Shown: one piece after another, positions 26,299 through 34,417 of the stretch
How positions within the stretch are numbered: the stretch's first letter is position 1
Layout: the number at the start of each line of letters is the position of its first letter
Source of the DNA: Shewanella salipaludis
Lineage (GTDB): Bacteria; Pseudomonadota; Gammaproteobacteria; Enterobacterales; Shewanellaceae
Assembly: GCF_012911865.1 (NCBI RefSeq)
Contig: NZ_JAAXYH010000005.1
Coordinates: forward strand, 177,393-241,392
Direction of reading: 5' to 3'
Length of the DNA: 64,000 nucleotides
Notes under the pieces: generated by a model
Seen by the model: only the letters and a program-made list of their open reading frames with translations
What the model was told of the DNA's origin: nothing
The model's database searches: none
Position numbers and translations under genes: made by a program

Positions 26299-26930
26299 AC
26301 GCCGGCCTGGGTGCTGATAGCCATTTGGCCTCGGCCATCCTGGATATGCTCCCTCAACCAGTCATTGACCCGGCAATCTATCACCAGGTTGACCCTGTCC
26401 TGTGGGCTCTTGTTGTTCACGCTATGCTCGGCATCGGCGTTGATGTACCAGAGCTCGCCCGCCAGCATGGGCACGCGCCGCCCGCCGACAACGAACTCTA
26501 CCTTGGGATCTGTGGTGATTGGCAGATGTAACCTGGCTTCACCATATTCCAGGCTCAGGCCCCTGTCTCTGTGGGGCTTGATATGGGCAGCGGCCTGCAA
26601 ACGCATCAGACGCACGGCACCGACGGGACATTGAAGTCGCTCTAGGATGCCGAGCATGGCCGGCGCCTGGGTCAATGCCGGCAGGTTACACCAGGCGTCG
26701 CCGGTTTCTATGGCAAAGCCTTGCAGTATGGGATGAGCCTGGGCGTGTTCGGCGAGGCAGCGCAGGGGCAACACCTCCCAACTGCCGCCATAGTTGGCCC
26801 GGTTGACGTGGGGGAGCCAGTTGTCGGTCTGGAGTCGCTCCAGCTCCAGCTGCAGTGCGCCTGGCTCGAAGCGCCAGGCTAACTTGGCAAACAAGAGATT
26901 GTCCTTTGTGTCTGAATGATTGCTTTCCAT
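26295..26930 (-). CDS. Aspartyl/asparaginyl beta-hydroxylase family dioxygenase
   Basis: The 211-residue Fe(II)/2-oxoglutarate enzyme belongs to the Asp/Asn beta-hydroxylase family. The metal site is His120 and Asp122 in IKPHRDRG and His169 in DAEHSVNN. Arg179 (DRVNLVID) would hold 2-oxoglutarate. The strand RLHLPITT is also family-typical. The length fits a bacterial catalytic-domain-only form, and there is no signal peptide. GGAG lies before the ATG. It is convergent with the unknown gene and closes the modification-enzyme group. The substrate may be a protein side chain or a small molecule; bacterial members are used for both. Confidence 0.85.
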   Translation of the reverse strand: MESNHSDTKDNLLFAKLAWRFEPGALQLELERLQTDNWLPHVNRANYGGSWEVLPLRCLAEHAQAHPILQGFAIETGDAWCNLPALTQAPAMLGILERLQCPVGAVRLMRLQAAAHIKPHRDRGLSLEYGEARLHLPITTDPKVEFVVGGRRVPMLAGELWYINADAEHSVNNKSPQDRVNLVIDCRVNDWLREHIQDGRGQMAISTQAGV

Positions 26931-27367
26931 AGAGGCTCCATGTTTTCAGCTATGCTCTTGTGGATGTTGGTCGGGGATCCCGGTTGCTCCATCGACTGTT
27001 TGTCATCAAGAGTATGTTAGCGTCGCTTGAATCAACGCACGATTTTTATTTTACAATGCATTGGCTTACTCTCTTGGCGCAACTTGCGCATTGACTCTGC
27101 CGGCGCCCTAATCCGTTACATCTGTTTCTAATCGCGTCCTGGTGAAAATCGACAGTGACAGGATAGAGGCGAGCAAATAATAGGCAAACATTTTTTACCC
27201 ATGAACTTGCGGCGAAAATGCCTGTCTGTAATAAGTTGTGAGTGATGGGGTTAGCCGACATAGGCATGAAGAATGTCATTGGTATTACGGATTTAACTAG
27301 TATAAAGTGATTGCACTTATAACAACTTAGGTTATTGTGACCGCTTGAAGATGCTGAGGAAGCTTTA
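26931..27367. other. Intergenic region upstream of fkpA
   Basis: This 437-base gap between two divergent genes holds no convincing gene. A TATAAA-like box near 27301 and AT-rich DNA may contain the fkpA promoter. A minus-strand frame at 27046-27279 has neither a ribosome site nor protein-like composition. Confidence 0.5.
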
Positions 27368-28132
27368 ATGAAATCGATTTATAAATTATCTCTAGTAGCA
27401 TTGGCTATAGTTGGCCTATCTGCTTGTAATCAAGAACAAAAAACTACTGCAAGCCCTGCCAGTGTCGAATTGACTACCGATGCACAGAAAGAAGCCTATA
27501 GCGTTGGCGCATCGATAGGAACTTACATGTCGGGTCACATCAAGGAGCAGGAAGAACTGGGCATGCCAGTCGATCGCGACTTGATCATCACAGGCTTTAC
27601 TCATGGCCTGAACGGTGAGATGAAACTGACCGAAGAAGAAATGCAAACTGTATTGCAGAGTCTGGACAAGAAGCTGAACGAGAAGCGCCAGGCGCAAGCC
27701 GCAGCGCTGGCCGCCAAGAATCTGGAGGAAAGCAAGACATTCCTCGAAGAGAACAAGGCTAAAGAGGGCGTAGTGACGACCGAGTCCGGCCTGCAATATG
27801 AAGTGCTGACTGCCGGCACCGGCGAGAAGCCAGCGGCAGAAGACACGGTCGAAGTGCATTATCGTGGCACCTTGCTCGATGGCACAGAATTCGACAGCTC
27901 ATATAAGCGTGGCGAAACCGCTAAGTTCCCGCTGAACCGGGTTATCCCGGGTTGGACCGAGGGTGTGCAGCTGATGCCTGTCGGTGCCAAGTACAAGTTC
28001 GTGATCCCGGCCGAGCTGGCCTATGGTGATCGCGACACAGGTACCATCCCGGCCAACTCTACCCTGATCTTCGAGGTGGAGCTGGTATCGGTCGAGAAGG
28101 CAAAAGCGCCTGAGGCTGTTGAGACTAAGTAA
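27368..28132 (+). CDS. fkpA: FKBP-type peptidyl-prolyl isomerase, lipoprotein-like (FkpA)
   Basis: The 254-residue envelope foldase has a signal sequence ending LVALAIVGLSAC, so it is lipidated or at least exported. An N-terminal dimerisation domain (SVGASIGTYMSGHIKEQEELG; long charged helix to about 135) precedes the FKBP domain (about 145-245) with VEVHYRGTLLDGTEFDSSY, VIPGWTEGVQLMPVG and FVIPAELAYG. This is the FkpA layout. It catalyses cis-trans isomerisation of prolyl bonds and acts as a chaperone in the periplasm. GAGGAAG precedes the ATG. A strong terminator follows. Confidence 0.93.
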   Translation: MKSIYKLSLVALAIVGLSACNQEQKTTASPASVELTTDAQKEAYSVGASIGTYMSGHIKEQEELGMPVDRDLIITGFTHGLNGEMKLTEEEMQTVLQSLDKKLNEKRQAQAAALAAKNLEESKTFLEENKAKEGVVTTESGLQYEVLTAGTGEKPAAEDTVEVHYRGTLLDGTEFDSSYKRGETAKFPLNRVIPGWTEGVQLMPVGAKYKFVIPAELAYGDRDTGTIPANSTLIFEVELVSVEKAKAPEAVETK

Positions 28133-28153
28133 GCCCAAGTTTAAGTCGAACCG

Positions 28154-28180
28154 AAAAAGGACGCTCTCGCGTCCTTTTTT
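28154..28180. terminator. Bidirectional terminator between fkpA and zntB
   Basis: AAAAAGGACGC-TCTC-GCGTCCTTTTTT is a classic stem with A and T runs on both sides, serving the convergent genes fkpA and zntB. Confidence 0.9.
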
Positions 28181-28196
28181 ATTGGCTCCTCATTTT

Positions 28197-29162
28197 TTAC
28201 AACCACTTATGCCGGTAGAAGAGCCACATCAGCAGGCCCACCAGGACCAACAGCATGCTGCAGAATATCGCGAAGGCCCAGGGCTGTTCGGCCCCCGGAA
28301 TGCCTCCTATGTTGACCCCGAGCAGGCCGGTTAAAAAACCCAGCGGCAGGAAGATCGCCGAGATCAGCGCAAGCACGTACAGGCGTTTATTGACTTGTTC
28401 CGACTGCTGACTGAGCAATTCCTCCTGAGTGACATTAGCCCTGTCGCGAATGGCATCGAGATCTTCTATGGTGCGGATCAGTTTGTCGTTGACCTCCCTG
28501 AACTTGAGTCTGTCGTTGTCATTGAACAGGACTGTGACTTCGCTGAGCATGCGCGAATAGGCCTCGCGCTGGGGGGCCAGATAACGGCGCACCGCGACGG
28601 TTTGACGGCGCAACTCGGCGATGTCGGTTCTCAGTCCCTGGACATCGTTGGTGACCACCTTTTCCTCCAGCTCGGCGAGCCGATCTTCGAGCTTGTCGAT
28701 AAATTCCACCTTGCGATCGGTAAGGCGTTCGCAGACGGCAAGGATAAACTCACCGCTGCTCCTGGGGCCTTGTCCCGACATTATCAGCTCGGCAACGTCT
28801 TTAACCGACTGCAATTCCCTGCCGCAGGTGCTGATTATTCTGCTGCTGTCGGCATAGATACGCACCGCCACCATGTCCTGCGGATCTGCGCCCGGATTGA
28901 GATTGACGCCGCGCAGGGACAATAATAATCCCTGCTTGCTGCCGACGACTCTGGGGCGTGTGTCTTGGGCCAGCAGGGCGTCGCCATCGACCTTGGATAG
29001 CCCGGCATGGGTTATCCACGCCTTAGCCTTCTGATGCCGGTATTGTAAATGCAGCCACAACAGGCCATCGGCGGGATCCCAGAGTCTGGCTTCATCACTG
29101 TTAAGCCGAGCCCCGGCCCGTTCACCGGACAAGACTAAGGCATATACAAATTCTTCCTGCAT
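28197..29162 (-). CDS. zntB: ZntB-type CorA-family zinc transporter
   Basis: The 321-residue inner-membrane protein is of the CorA/ZntB family. A long soluble N-terminal domain with a charged coiled helix (LAELEEKVVTNDVQGLRTDIAE) leads to two C-terminal transmembrane helices. The pore motif GVN (LLGVNIGGIPG) follows the first helix, where CorA magnesium channels usually have GMN. GVN and the overall layout point to ZntB, a zinc transporter. The ATG at 29162 is chosen because AAGGA lies eight bases upstream; the longer GTG frame has no ribosome site. Confidence 0.85.
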   Translation of the reverse strand: MQEEFVYALVLSGERAGARLNSDEARLWDPADGLLWLHLQYRHQKAKAWITHAGLSKVDGDALLAQDTRPRVVGSKQGLLLSLRGVNLNPGADPQDMVAVRIYADSSRIISTCGRELQSVKDVAELIMSGQGPRSSGEFILAVCERLTDRKVEFIDKLEDRLAELEEKVVTNDVQGLRTDIAELRRQTVAVRRYLAPQREAYSRMLSEVTVLFNDNDRLKFREVNDKLIRTIEDLDAIRDRANVTQEELLSQQSEQVNKRLYVLALISAIFLPLGFLTGLLGVNIGGIPGAEQPWAFAIFCSMLLVLVGLLMWLFYRHKWL

Positions 29163-29341
29163 GGAGTGATCCTTGGTCGAGCGCACGAATAAAATTCAAA
29201 CTAACTGATTTTTGTGGGAAAAAGAAGCATTTCAAACCTGGGTTCTTCAAGTTTGACCATTTAGCCGCAGCATCCCGGGCAAGTTAGTCGGCAATGGGTT
29301 AAAATTGGCTTATCGGATGTGATCATGAGTATGAGTGAAAG

Positions 29342-29719
29342 ATGGAATACGAGTTTCGACGTAATAGTTTGGATGGCACCGCCATCGCCAGGTTCAGCAT
29401 GGATCATGAGGCCTTGGGTCAATGGTTCTCCGAAGAATTGGCCAATGACGGCCAACGTTATGAGCAAATTTGTGAAGCCATGGCGCAACTGCGCAGCGGC
29501 AAGCTGAATAACTGGCGCCTGGTGGGGGCCGACTTGACCCTGGAATTGGACAGGGAGCAGGCCAGGGTTTACGCCAATGTGCTGGGGTTCGATGAAGAGC
29601 ATGATCTCGACGAATCCATGTCCATGTACGACGCCGAATCCGAATCCTACTGCGGCCTGGAAGACTTCGAACAGGCGCTGTTGAGCTGGCATAAGTTTCT
29701 CAATCGTCATGGCGAATGA
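29342..29719 (+). CDS. yacL: UPF0231 (YacL) family protein
   Basis: This acidic 125-residue cytosolic protein begins MEYEFRRNSLDGTAIARFSM and contains HEALGQWFSEEL. It ends with the family pattern MYDAESESYCGLEDF(E/L)Q, matching E. coli YacL block for block. The family has no known function. It is flanked by zntB (divergent) and a porin gene 400 bases away. Confidence 0.88.
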   Translation: MEYEFRRNSLDGTAIARFSMDHEALGQWFSEELANDGQRYEQICEAMAQLRSGKLNNWRLVGADLTLELDREQARVYANVLGFDEEHDLDESMSMYDAESESYCGLEDFEQALLSWHKFLNRHGE

Positions 29720-30136
29720 GCCAAGACTTAGATGCCAGGCTGTATTTAATGATTTCCAGCCTGAGCTTGGCTCAGCTGGTATCTCGGTGCCGGCGATAAA
29801 CGGCGAGCATGGCACTTGGAAAGCCAATTCCAGTATCGATTTCCCCCACCCTCGAGACTTAAGTTGCATAACTCAAATCCAAACCAAAACCAATATCAAA
29901 GTTTAATGGAATGTTGCCATGTATTTACCATCTTGTTTTATGTTGGCTAGGGGCGTGGTTTATTTCATTTTTATTTCCATTTAATGACATTTTGTATTAT
30001 TGTACGCGCCGCTAGGAGAGCAATGGCATTGTTGTATTTTAAACCAAGATGCTTAGTTTTTTAATGGATTAAATTACCTCACTATTATCACGCCATTCAA
30101 CTTTGCTCCCGGTATAACAATTAAGGGAATAAATTG
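29720..30136. other. AT-rich intergenic region upstream of the porin gene
   Basis: These 417 bases contain no gene. Composition turns AT-rich after about 29,900, as expected of a regulated porin promoter region. I see no clear operator. Confidence 0.5.
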
Positions 30137-30892
30137 ATGAAACAAACTACCGCCGCACTGGCTATTTTACTGAGTCTTGCAAGCACAGCTGCCATGGCCG
30201 TCCAAGATAACAGCTATCAGCATGAAGCCGGTCTGAACTATAATGGCAACTCAGAAGAATTCGGTGACGGTACCTGGAATGCCAACTACCGCTATTATTT
30301 CAAATCCGTAGATCAAGCCAAGGGCCCATATGCCCTGAATGGTTTCCTGGCACAGGAAAGTAATCTGGGAGCCAGTTACAGCAACTATGACGCGTTGGAT
30401 ACAGATACCTTTGGCATAGATGGAACCTATGTTTTTGACTCTAATTGGTTTGTTTCTGCCAACTATTCAAGAGTTGACGTTGGCAGCCATGACGCTAATA
30501 CCTACGGCGCCGAAGTAGGCTATTACTTCAACAATGCCTCGTCCGTGTCGGCATTCTTCAACGATGGCGATAACAACATCGAAGAATCTTACGGTTTAAA
30601 ACTGCGTAGCTTTATCGCGCTGAAATCTACCTCAGGTGTAGACTTATCTGCGAGTTGGACGCATGCCGATTCTGATGATGCCTTCAACGTGAAAGCCGAT
30701 TGGTATATTAATAAGGCCTGGTCCGTTGGTCTTGGTTATAGCGATAATGGCGACGATGATAACTTCAGCGTTTCTACCGCTTACTGGTGGCGTTTATCCG
30801 ACAGTTTCTCTGCCAATTTTGGCTTGGCTAAAGTGCTTGACTCAGATGTCGACGGTGTCGATATAGGTCTGGGATTAATCGGCCGTTTTTAA
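30137..30892 (+). CDS. Putative outer-membrane porin
   Basis: The 251-residue protein has a Sec signal (TTAALAILLSLASTAAMA) and then alternating beta-strand segments rich in Tyr, Asn and Asp (WNANYRYYF, WFVSANYSRVDVG, YGAEVGYYF, WSVGLGYSDNG). It ends in Phe (GLIGRF), the C-terminal signature for outer-membrane barrel insertion. AAGGGAA lies before the ATG at 30137. Codon use here is more AT-rich than in neighbours, typical of highly expressed porins. A 12-14 strand barrel is likely from the length. The substrate is unknown. Confidence 0.8.
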   Translation: MKQTTAALAILLSLASTAAMAVQDNSYQHEAGLNYNGNSEEFGDGTWNANYRYYFKSVDQAKGPYALNGFLAQESNLGASYSNYDALDTDTFGIDGTYVFDSNWFVSANYSRVDVGSHDANTYGAEVGYYFNNASSVSAFFNDGDNNIEESYGLKLRSFIALKSTSGVDLSASWTHADSDDAFNVKADWYINKAWSVGLGYSDNGDDDNFSVSTAYWWRLSDSFSANFGLAKVLDSDVDGVDIGLGLIGRF

Positions 30893-30950
30893 ATGATAAG
30901 CGCTGAGTTAGCCGCTGGCTTAGGCCGCCGATAACATTTGCCGAATAAAG

Positions 30951-30982
30951 AATGGCGAAGCATCATGCTTCGTCATTTTTTA
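30951..30982 (+). terminator. Terminator after the porin gene
   Basis: AATGGCGAAGCA-TCA-TGCTTCGTCATT followed by TTTT, about 60 bases after the porin stop codon. Confidence 0.85.
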
Positions 30983-31051
30983 TCTATATCCATATCCATA
31001 TTCCGCAGCGGCTGTCGGAGCTGGTCCGATATTTCAGTCTCAAGCATGCCC

Positions 31052-31594
31052 TCATTTGATCAACTTAAGCAATTCCTTGAATCTGTCGCCTTGAGCCTCG
31101 GTCTGCAGTTCGAATAACAGGGATTCGACATTGGTCAGCAGCGCGCCTCTCTGGGTCATCATCTGGATCCCCAATTGCTTATATTCCAACTCCCTGGATG
31201 AAACTGCATCGGCGAGCAGATGCACGCCATAGCCATGATCGAGCAGATCGCGGCAGGTCTGATAGACGCAGACATGGGTCTCTATGCCCGCCAGTAACAC
31301 TTGTTTACGTCCAAGCCCTGTCAGCGCCGCTCTCGCCTCATGGCATTGCCAACCACTGAAATGTTGCTTGTGCAAGGGAGTGCTACTCTGGCTGAGCAAG
31401 GTCTGCAACTCCGGGCTGGTTGGGCCGAGTTTAGCCGGCAGTTGTTCCAACCAAATCACTGGAATGTCAAACAGTTGGGCCCCAAGGATCAGGCAGCTCA
31501 GTTGCTGATGCAGTCGCTCCGTTTGGTCCATGCATTGGGCCAGTTTGCCCTGCACATCGACTATCATGAGTACAACTTCTTCGGGTTTTAACAT
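31052..31594 (-). CDS. Isochorismatase-like cysteine hydrolase
   Basis: The 180-residue enzyme is of the isochorismatase superfamily (YcaC-like subgroup). The catalytic Asp is in LMIVDVQGKLA, the Lys is in the LHKQHFSGW region, and the nucleophile Cys is in GIETHVCVYQTC with the cis-peptide motif just before it. All three are in place. The start at 31594 is fixed by AGGAGG seven bases upstream. The superfamily hydrolyses amides and similar bonds; the substrate here cannot be told. It is divergent from glnK, but the two are 340 bases apart. Confidence 0.85.
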   Translation of the reverse strand: MLKPEEVVLMIVDVQGKLAQCMDQTERLHQQLSCLILGAQLFDIPVIWLEQLPAKLGPTSPELQTLLSQSSTPLHKQHFSGWQCHEARAALTGLGRKQVLLAGIETHVCVYQTCRDLLDHGYGVHLLADAVSSRELEYKQLGIQMMTQRGALLTNVESLLFELQTEAQGDRFKELLKLIK

Positions 31595-31782
31595 ACTTCC
31601 TCCTGAGGCATCGACAGACACCCGCCGCTTCGCCGCTTAAAAAGGCGCACTGGCATCATGACATGTGCAGCAGCCATTAGACCAGTCAGTGTCGGTCGTC
31701 TTGCCGCCATTTGTATTAAAGCCAAACCCACGAGATAGGCCAATTCATGTGAATGACTCGGCGCACCGTCAGGGGGCACGCA

Positions 31783-31808
31783 GTGCATAAATGCACCTTT
31801 TTAGTGCG
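31783..31808 (+). promoter_or_regulatory. NtrC-like binding sites upstream of glnK
   Basis: GTGCAT-AA-ATGCAC (31783-31796) is a perfect palindrome. The overlapping TGCACC-N5-AGTGCG (31792-31808) matches the NtrC pattern GCAC-N5-GGTGC with one mismatch. It lies about 90 bases upstream of a possible sigma-54 promoter. Confidence 0.55.
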
Positions 31809-31872
31809 TTGTTATGCGCCAGCAATGAGTGCTTCACGGCTAAAACCCATAAAAAACAGTCCGGTATATTTC

Positions 31873-31888
31873 TGGCTCGATGCTTGAA
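31873..31888 (+). promoter_or_regulatory. Possible sigma-54 promoter for glnK-amtB
   Basis: TGGCTCG-ATGC-TTGAA matches TGGCACG-N4-TTGCW except at two positions, including the C of the -12 GC. The start of transcription would be near 31899, about 35 bases before the glnK ATG. Confidence 0.45.
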
Positions 31889-31933
31889 TTGATTTGGCTA
31901 CAAATAGATAACAAACAGATTTTGGAGGTCGGG

Positions 31934-32272
31934 ATGAAACTCGTCAGCGCTATCATCAAGCCATTTAAATTGGATGATGTCCGTGAAGCTATCGCCGCAA
32001 TAGGCATTGAGGGGATGACAGTGACCGAAGTGAAGGGGTTCGGTCGGCAGAAGGGGCACACAGAGTTGTATCGTGGTGCCGAGTATCAAGTCGACTTCCT
32101 GCCCAAGGTGAAGTTGGAGATAGCGACCAAGGCCGAAAATTTGGATCTGCTCATTGAGGCCATCACAGCCGCTGCCCATACGGGCAAGATAGGCGACGGT
32201 AAAATTTTTGTAACCGACCTGGAGCAAGCCATACGTATTCGTACCGGTGAACTCGACACAGAAGCATTATAA
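31934..32272 (+). CDS. glnK: PII nitrogen-regulatory protein GlnK/GlnB
   Basis: The 112-residue PII signal protein has the standard length. It carries the T-loop with Tyr51 (ELYRGAEYQVDF), the site of uridylylation, and the nucleotide-binding motifs VKGFGRQKGH and TGKIGDGKIFV. A trimer of it reads 2-oxoglutarate and ATP/ADP and blocks AmtB when nitrogen is plentiful. The ATG at 31934 is set by GGAGG upstream and by family length; longer frames are ignored. Linkage to amtB nine bases downstream, with NtrC-like and sigma-54-like sites upstream, favours the name glnK over glnB. Confidence 0.93.
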   Translation: MKLVSAIIKPFKLDDVREAIAAIGIEGMTVTEVKGFGRQKGHTELYRGAEYQVDFLPKVKLEIATKAENLDLLIEAITAAAHTGKIGDGKIFVTDLEQAIRIRTGELDTEAL

Positions 32273-32281
32273 GGGGGATGC

Positions 32282-33532
32282 ATGGAAGAATTAACTAAAC
32301 TCGGGCTCACAGTCGCAGAATTGAGATTTGCACTGGATACCTTTTATTTCCTGATTTCGGGGGCGCTGGTGATGTGGATGGCGGCAGGGTTCGCCATGCT
32401 GGAAGCCGGCCTGGTGCGTTCGAAAAACACCACTGAAATATTGACCAAAAACGTCTGCCTGTACGCCATTGCCTGTATCACCTACCTGATCGTCGGTTAT
32501 AACATCATGTATGTTGACAATGCCGAGGGAGGCTGGTTGCCTTCCCTGGGGGCCTTGATAGGTTCTCAGGCGGCCGATGCGAGTCATGCCCTGGAATCTG
32601 ACTTCTTTTTCCAGGTGGTGTTTGTGGCGACGGCCATGTCCATCGTTTCTGGAGCTGTCGCCGAGCGGATGAAGCTGTGGGCATTTCTGGCCTTCTCGGT
32701 GGTAATGACGGCCTTCATCTATCCGGTTGAAGGCTATTGGACTTGGGGTGGGGGCTTCGTGTCGAAAGCCGGGTTTGTCGATTTCGCCGGCAGTGGCATA
32801 GTGCATATGGCCGGCGCCGCCGCCGCGATTGCCGGTGTCTTGTTGCTCGGTGCCCGTAAGGGAAAATATGGTCCGGATGGTCAGGTAAATCCCATCCCGG
32901 GTTCCAACCTGCCGATGGCGACCTTGGGCATGTTCATTCTGTGGATGGGCTGGTTTGGCTTCAACGGTGGTTCCCAGCTGATGGTGTCCGATGCCGCCAA
33001 TGCCAGTTCGGTGGCGAAAATTTTCCTCAATACCAATTCGGCCGCCGCCTTCGGTGCCATTTCTGCCCTGGTCGTGTGTAAGATGATTTGGGGCAAGGCG
33101 GATCTGACCATGATACTCAATGGCGCCTTGGCAGGCCTGGTGGCGATAACCGCAGATCCCTTGTCACCTTCCCTGATGCTGGCCGGCATCATAGGTTTGG
33201 TGGCCGGGGGGCTGGTGATCTTCGCCATCATAGCCTTGGATCGCATCAAGATAGACGATCCCGTCGGTGCCATTTCGGTGCACGGCGTTGCCGGGTTCCT
33301 GGGACTGATGTTAGTGCCTCTATCCAACCCGGATGCCAGTGTGACAGGGCAGCTGTTCGGCGCCTTAGTCATCTTTGTCTGGGTATTTGCCGCCTCACTG
33401 GCGGTGTGGTTTGCGCTTAAGCTGACCATGGGGATCCGGGTCTCGGAAGAGGAAGAGTACAATGGCATGGATGCATCGGATTGCGGCATAGATGCTTATC
33501 CTGAATTTGTGACCGTCAAGAATGCCGGCTGA
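32282..33532 (+). CDS. amtB: Ammonium transporter AmtB
   Basis: This 416-residue inner-membrane protein has eleven predicted transmembrane helices. Family landmarks are MLEAGLVRSKNT, FAFSVVMTAFIYPVEGYWTWGGGF-like segments, DFAGSGIVHMAGA with a pore His, and ISVHGVAGFLG with the second His. AAGGGGG precedes the ATG. Unlike many Proteobacterial AmtB proteins it shows no obvious cleaved signal peptide. Nine bases separate it from glnK, so it is under the same nitrogen control, and an intrinsic terminator follows. Confidence 0.95.
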   Translation: MEELTKLGLTVAELRFALDTFYFLISGALVMWMAAGFAMLEAGLVRSKNTTEILTKNVCLYAIACITYLIVGYNIMYVDNAEGGWLPSLGALIGSQAADASHALESDFFFQVVFVATAMSIVSGAVAERMKLWAFLAFSVVMTAFIYPVEGYWTWGGGFVSKAGFVDFAGSGIVHMAGAAAAIAGVLLLGARKGKYGPDGQVNPIPGSNLPMATLGMFILWMGWFGFNGGSQLMVSDAANASSVAKIFLNTNSAAAFGAISALVVCKMIWGKADLTMILNGALAGLVAITADPLSPSLMLAGIIGLVAGGLVIFAIIALDRIKIDDPVGAISVHGVAGFLGLMLVPLSNPDASVTGQLFGALVIFVWVFAASLAVWFALKLTMGIRVSEEEEYNGMDASDCGIDAYPEFVTVKNAG

Positions 33533-33594
33533 TTGCTGATTGCTGGCTGTTGAGTGTTAGTGTCGTCATATTAGCCGGTCATGTTCGTCGAGTT

Positions 33595-33622
33595 AAAGTG
33601 GAGCCCCTGGGCTCCACTTTTT
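33595..33622 (+). terminator. Terminator after amtB
   Basis: AAAGTGGAGCCC-CTG-GGCTCCACTTTTT: a strong stem with T-run, 62 bases after the amtB stop. Confidence 0.9.
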
Positions 33623-33964
33623 GTTGGCGGGGCAGAGGACTGAGGTTGTTGGCGGCGCAGAAGGCTGAGGGGAAAGGCGCCGGCGTCTTGGTTGCAAGTC
33701 GAGCGCTGACGCGCCAAGATAAGAAGAAACCCATGGATGAGCCATTCTGATAAGGATCATGATATAGGGTCTTTTTCGCTCGCCCCCCGGGAGCATTACA
33801 GATAGCGCGCGTCAAGCTCCTGGGGGGGCTGATGTAACCCCCAGAGGGCCATGTGTTCTATGCCAACTGTGTCGGCGGGTAACAGGTGTTGGATGACTTG
33901 CCCAAGAGCGACCCATGTTGTTCGGCAAGACCTGGTTTGGATTGGAATATTGAGGAGCAAGGCT
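33623..33964. other. Intergenic region with a large GC-rich inverted repeat
   Basis: No gene is seen. GCCCCCCGGGAGC (33782-33794) pairs with GCTCCTGGGGGGGC (33816-33829). A frame at 33550-33750 runs through the amtB terminator and is not credible. Confidence 0.5.
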
Positions 33965-34315
33965 ATGTTCTGTGACAGGATTATGCCGGCAAGGCGGCCA
34001 TATCTATTGGGAAGCTTGTTGATGATGGCACTGCCTGCCGTCGCCGGACAGGTGTTGGTGCATGATGGAACTCAAGCCTTGGATGTGTTCGCGGTGCGTG
34101 ATGCCGTCATCCGGGAACAGGAGTGGCAAGAGGCCCTTAGATTTCAGCAACAGCTGCAAATATTACAGGCGTTACCGCTCGGCTGCGTGAGCTTCTCCCG
34201 CCCCTACACATATTATGATTGTGCCGGGCGTTTCTACCGCCCTTACCAGCAGCGTGGGCAAGAAAATCCGCAGCAGTTCTATATCCAGATAACCCCACCC
34301 GGGCCCGGCAGTTAA
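33965..34315 (+). CDS. Hypothetical exported protein
   Basis: The 116-residue protein has a signal peptide (RPYLLGSLLMMALPAVAG). The mature part begins QVLVHDGTQALDVFAVRDAV, is Gln-rich in the middle (RFQQQLQILQ) and ends with an aromatic, Pro-rich tail containing two Cys (GCVSF...YYDCAGRFYRPY) that could form a disulfide. The ATG at 33965 is preceded by GAGGAG. I do not recognise the family. It lies 100 bases upstream of a transglutaminase/TPR lipoprotein on the same strand, so both may serve the envelope. Confidence 0.6.
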   Translation: MFCDRIMPARRPYLLGSLLMMALPAVAGQVLVHDGTQALDVFAVRDAVIREQEWQEALRFQQQLQILQALPLGCVSFSRPYTYYDCAGRFYRPYQQRGQENPQQFYIQITPPGPGS

Positions 34316-34417
34316 GCCGCAGGACCCAGGCGTTAATTTTTTGTAACTTTTTTAGCGGGCAGGCATTCTTTCATTCGCTTAAGCTCTGGCTATAGCCGTA
34401 ATTTGCCGGAGAAAATG

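Noticed and set aside
27046..27279. 77-codon minus-strand frame upstream of fkpA
   Set aside because: No Shine-Dalgarno, odd composition, and it covers the probable promoter region.
33550..33750. 66-codon plus-strand frame after amtB
   Set aside because: It runs through the amtB terminator hairpin and has no ribosome site.
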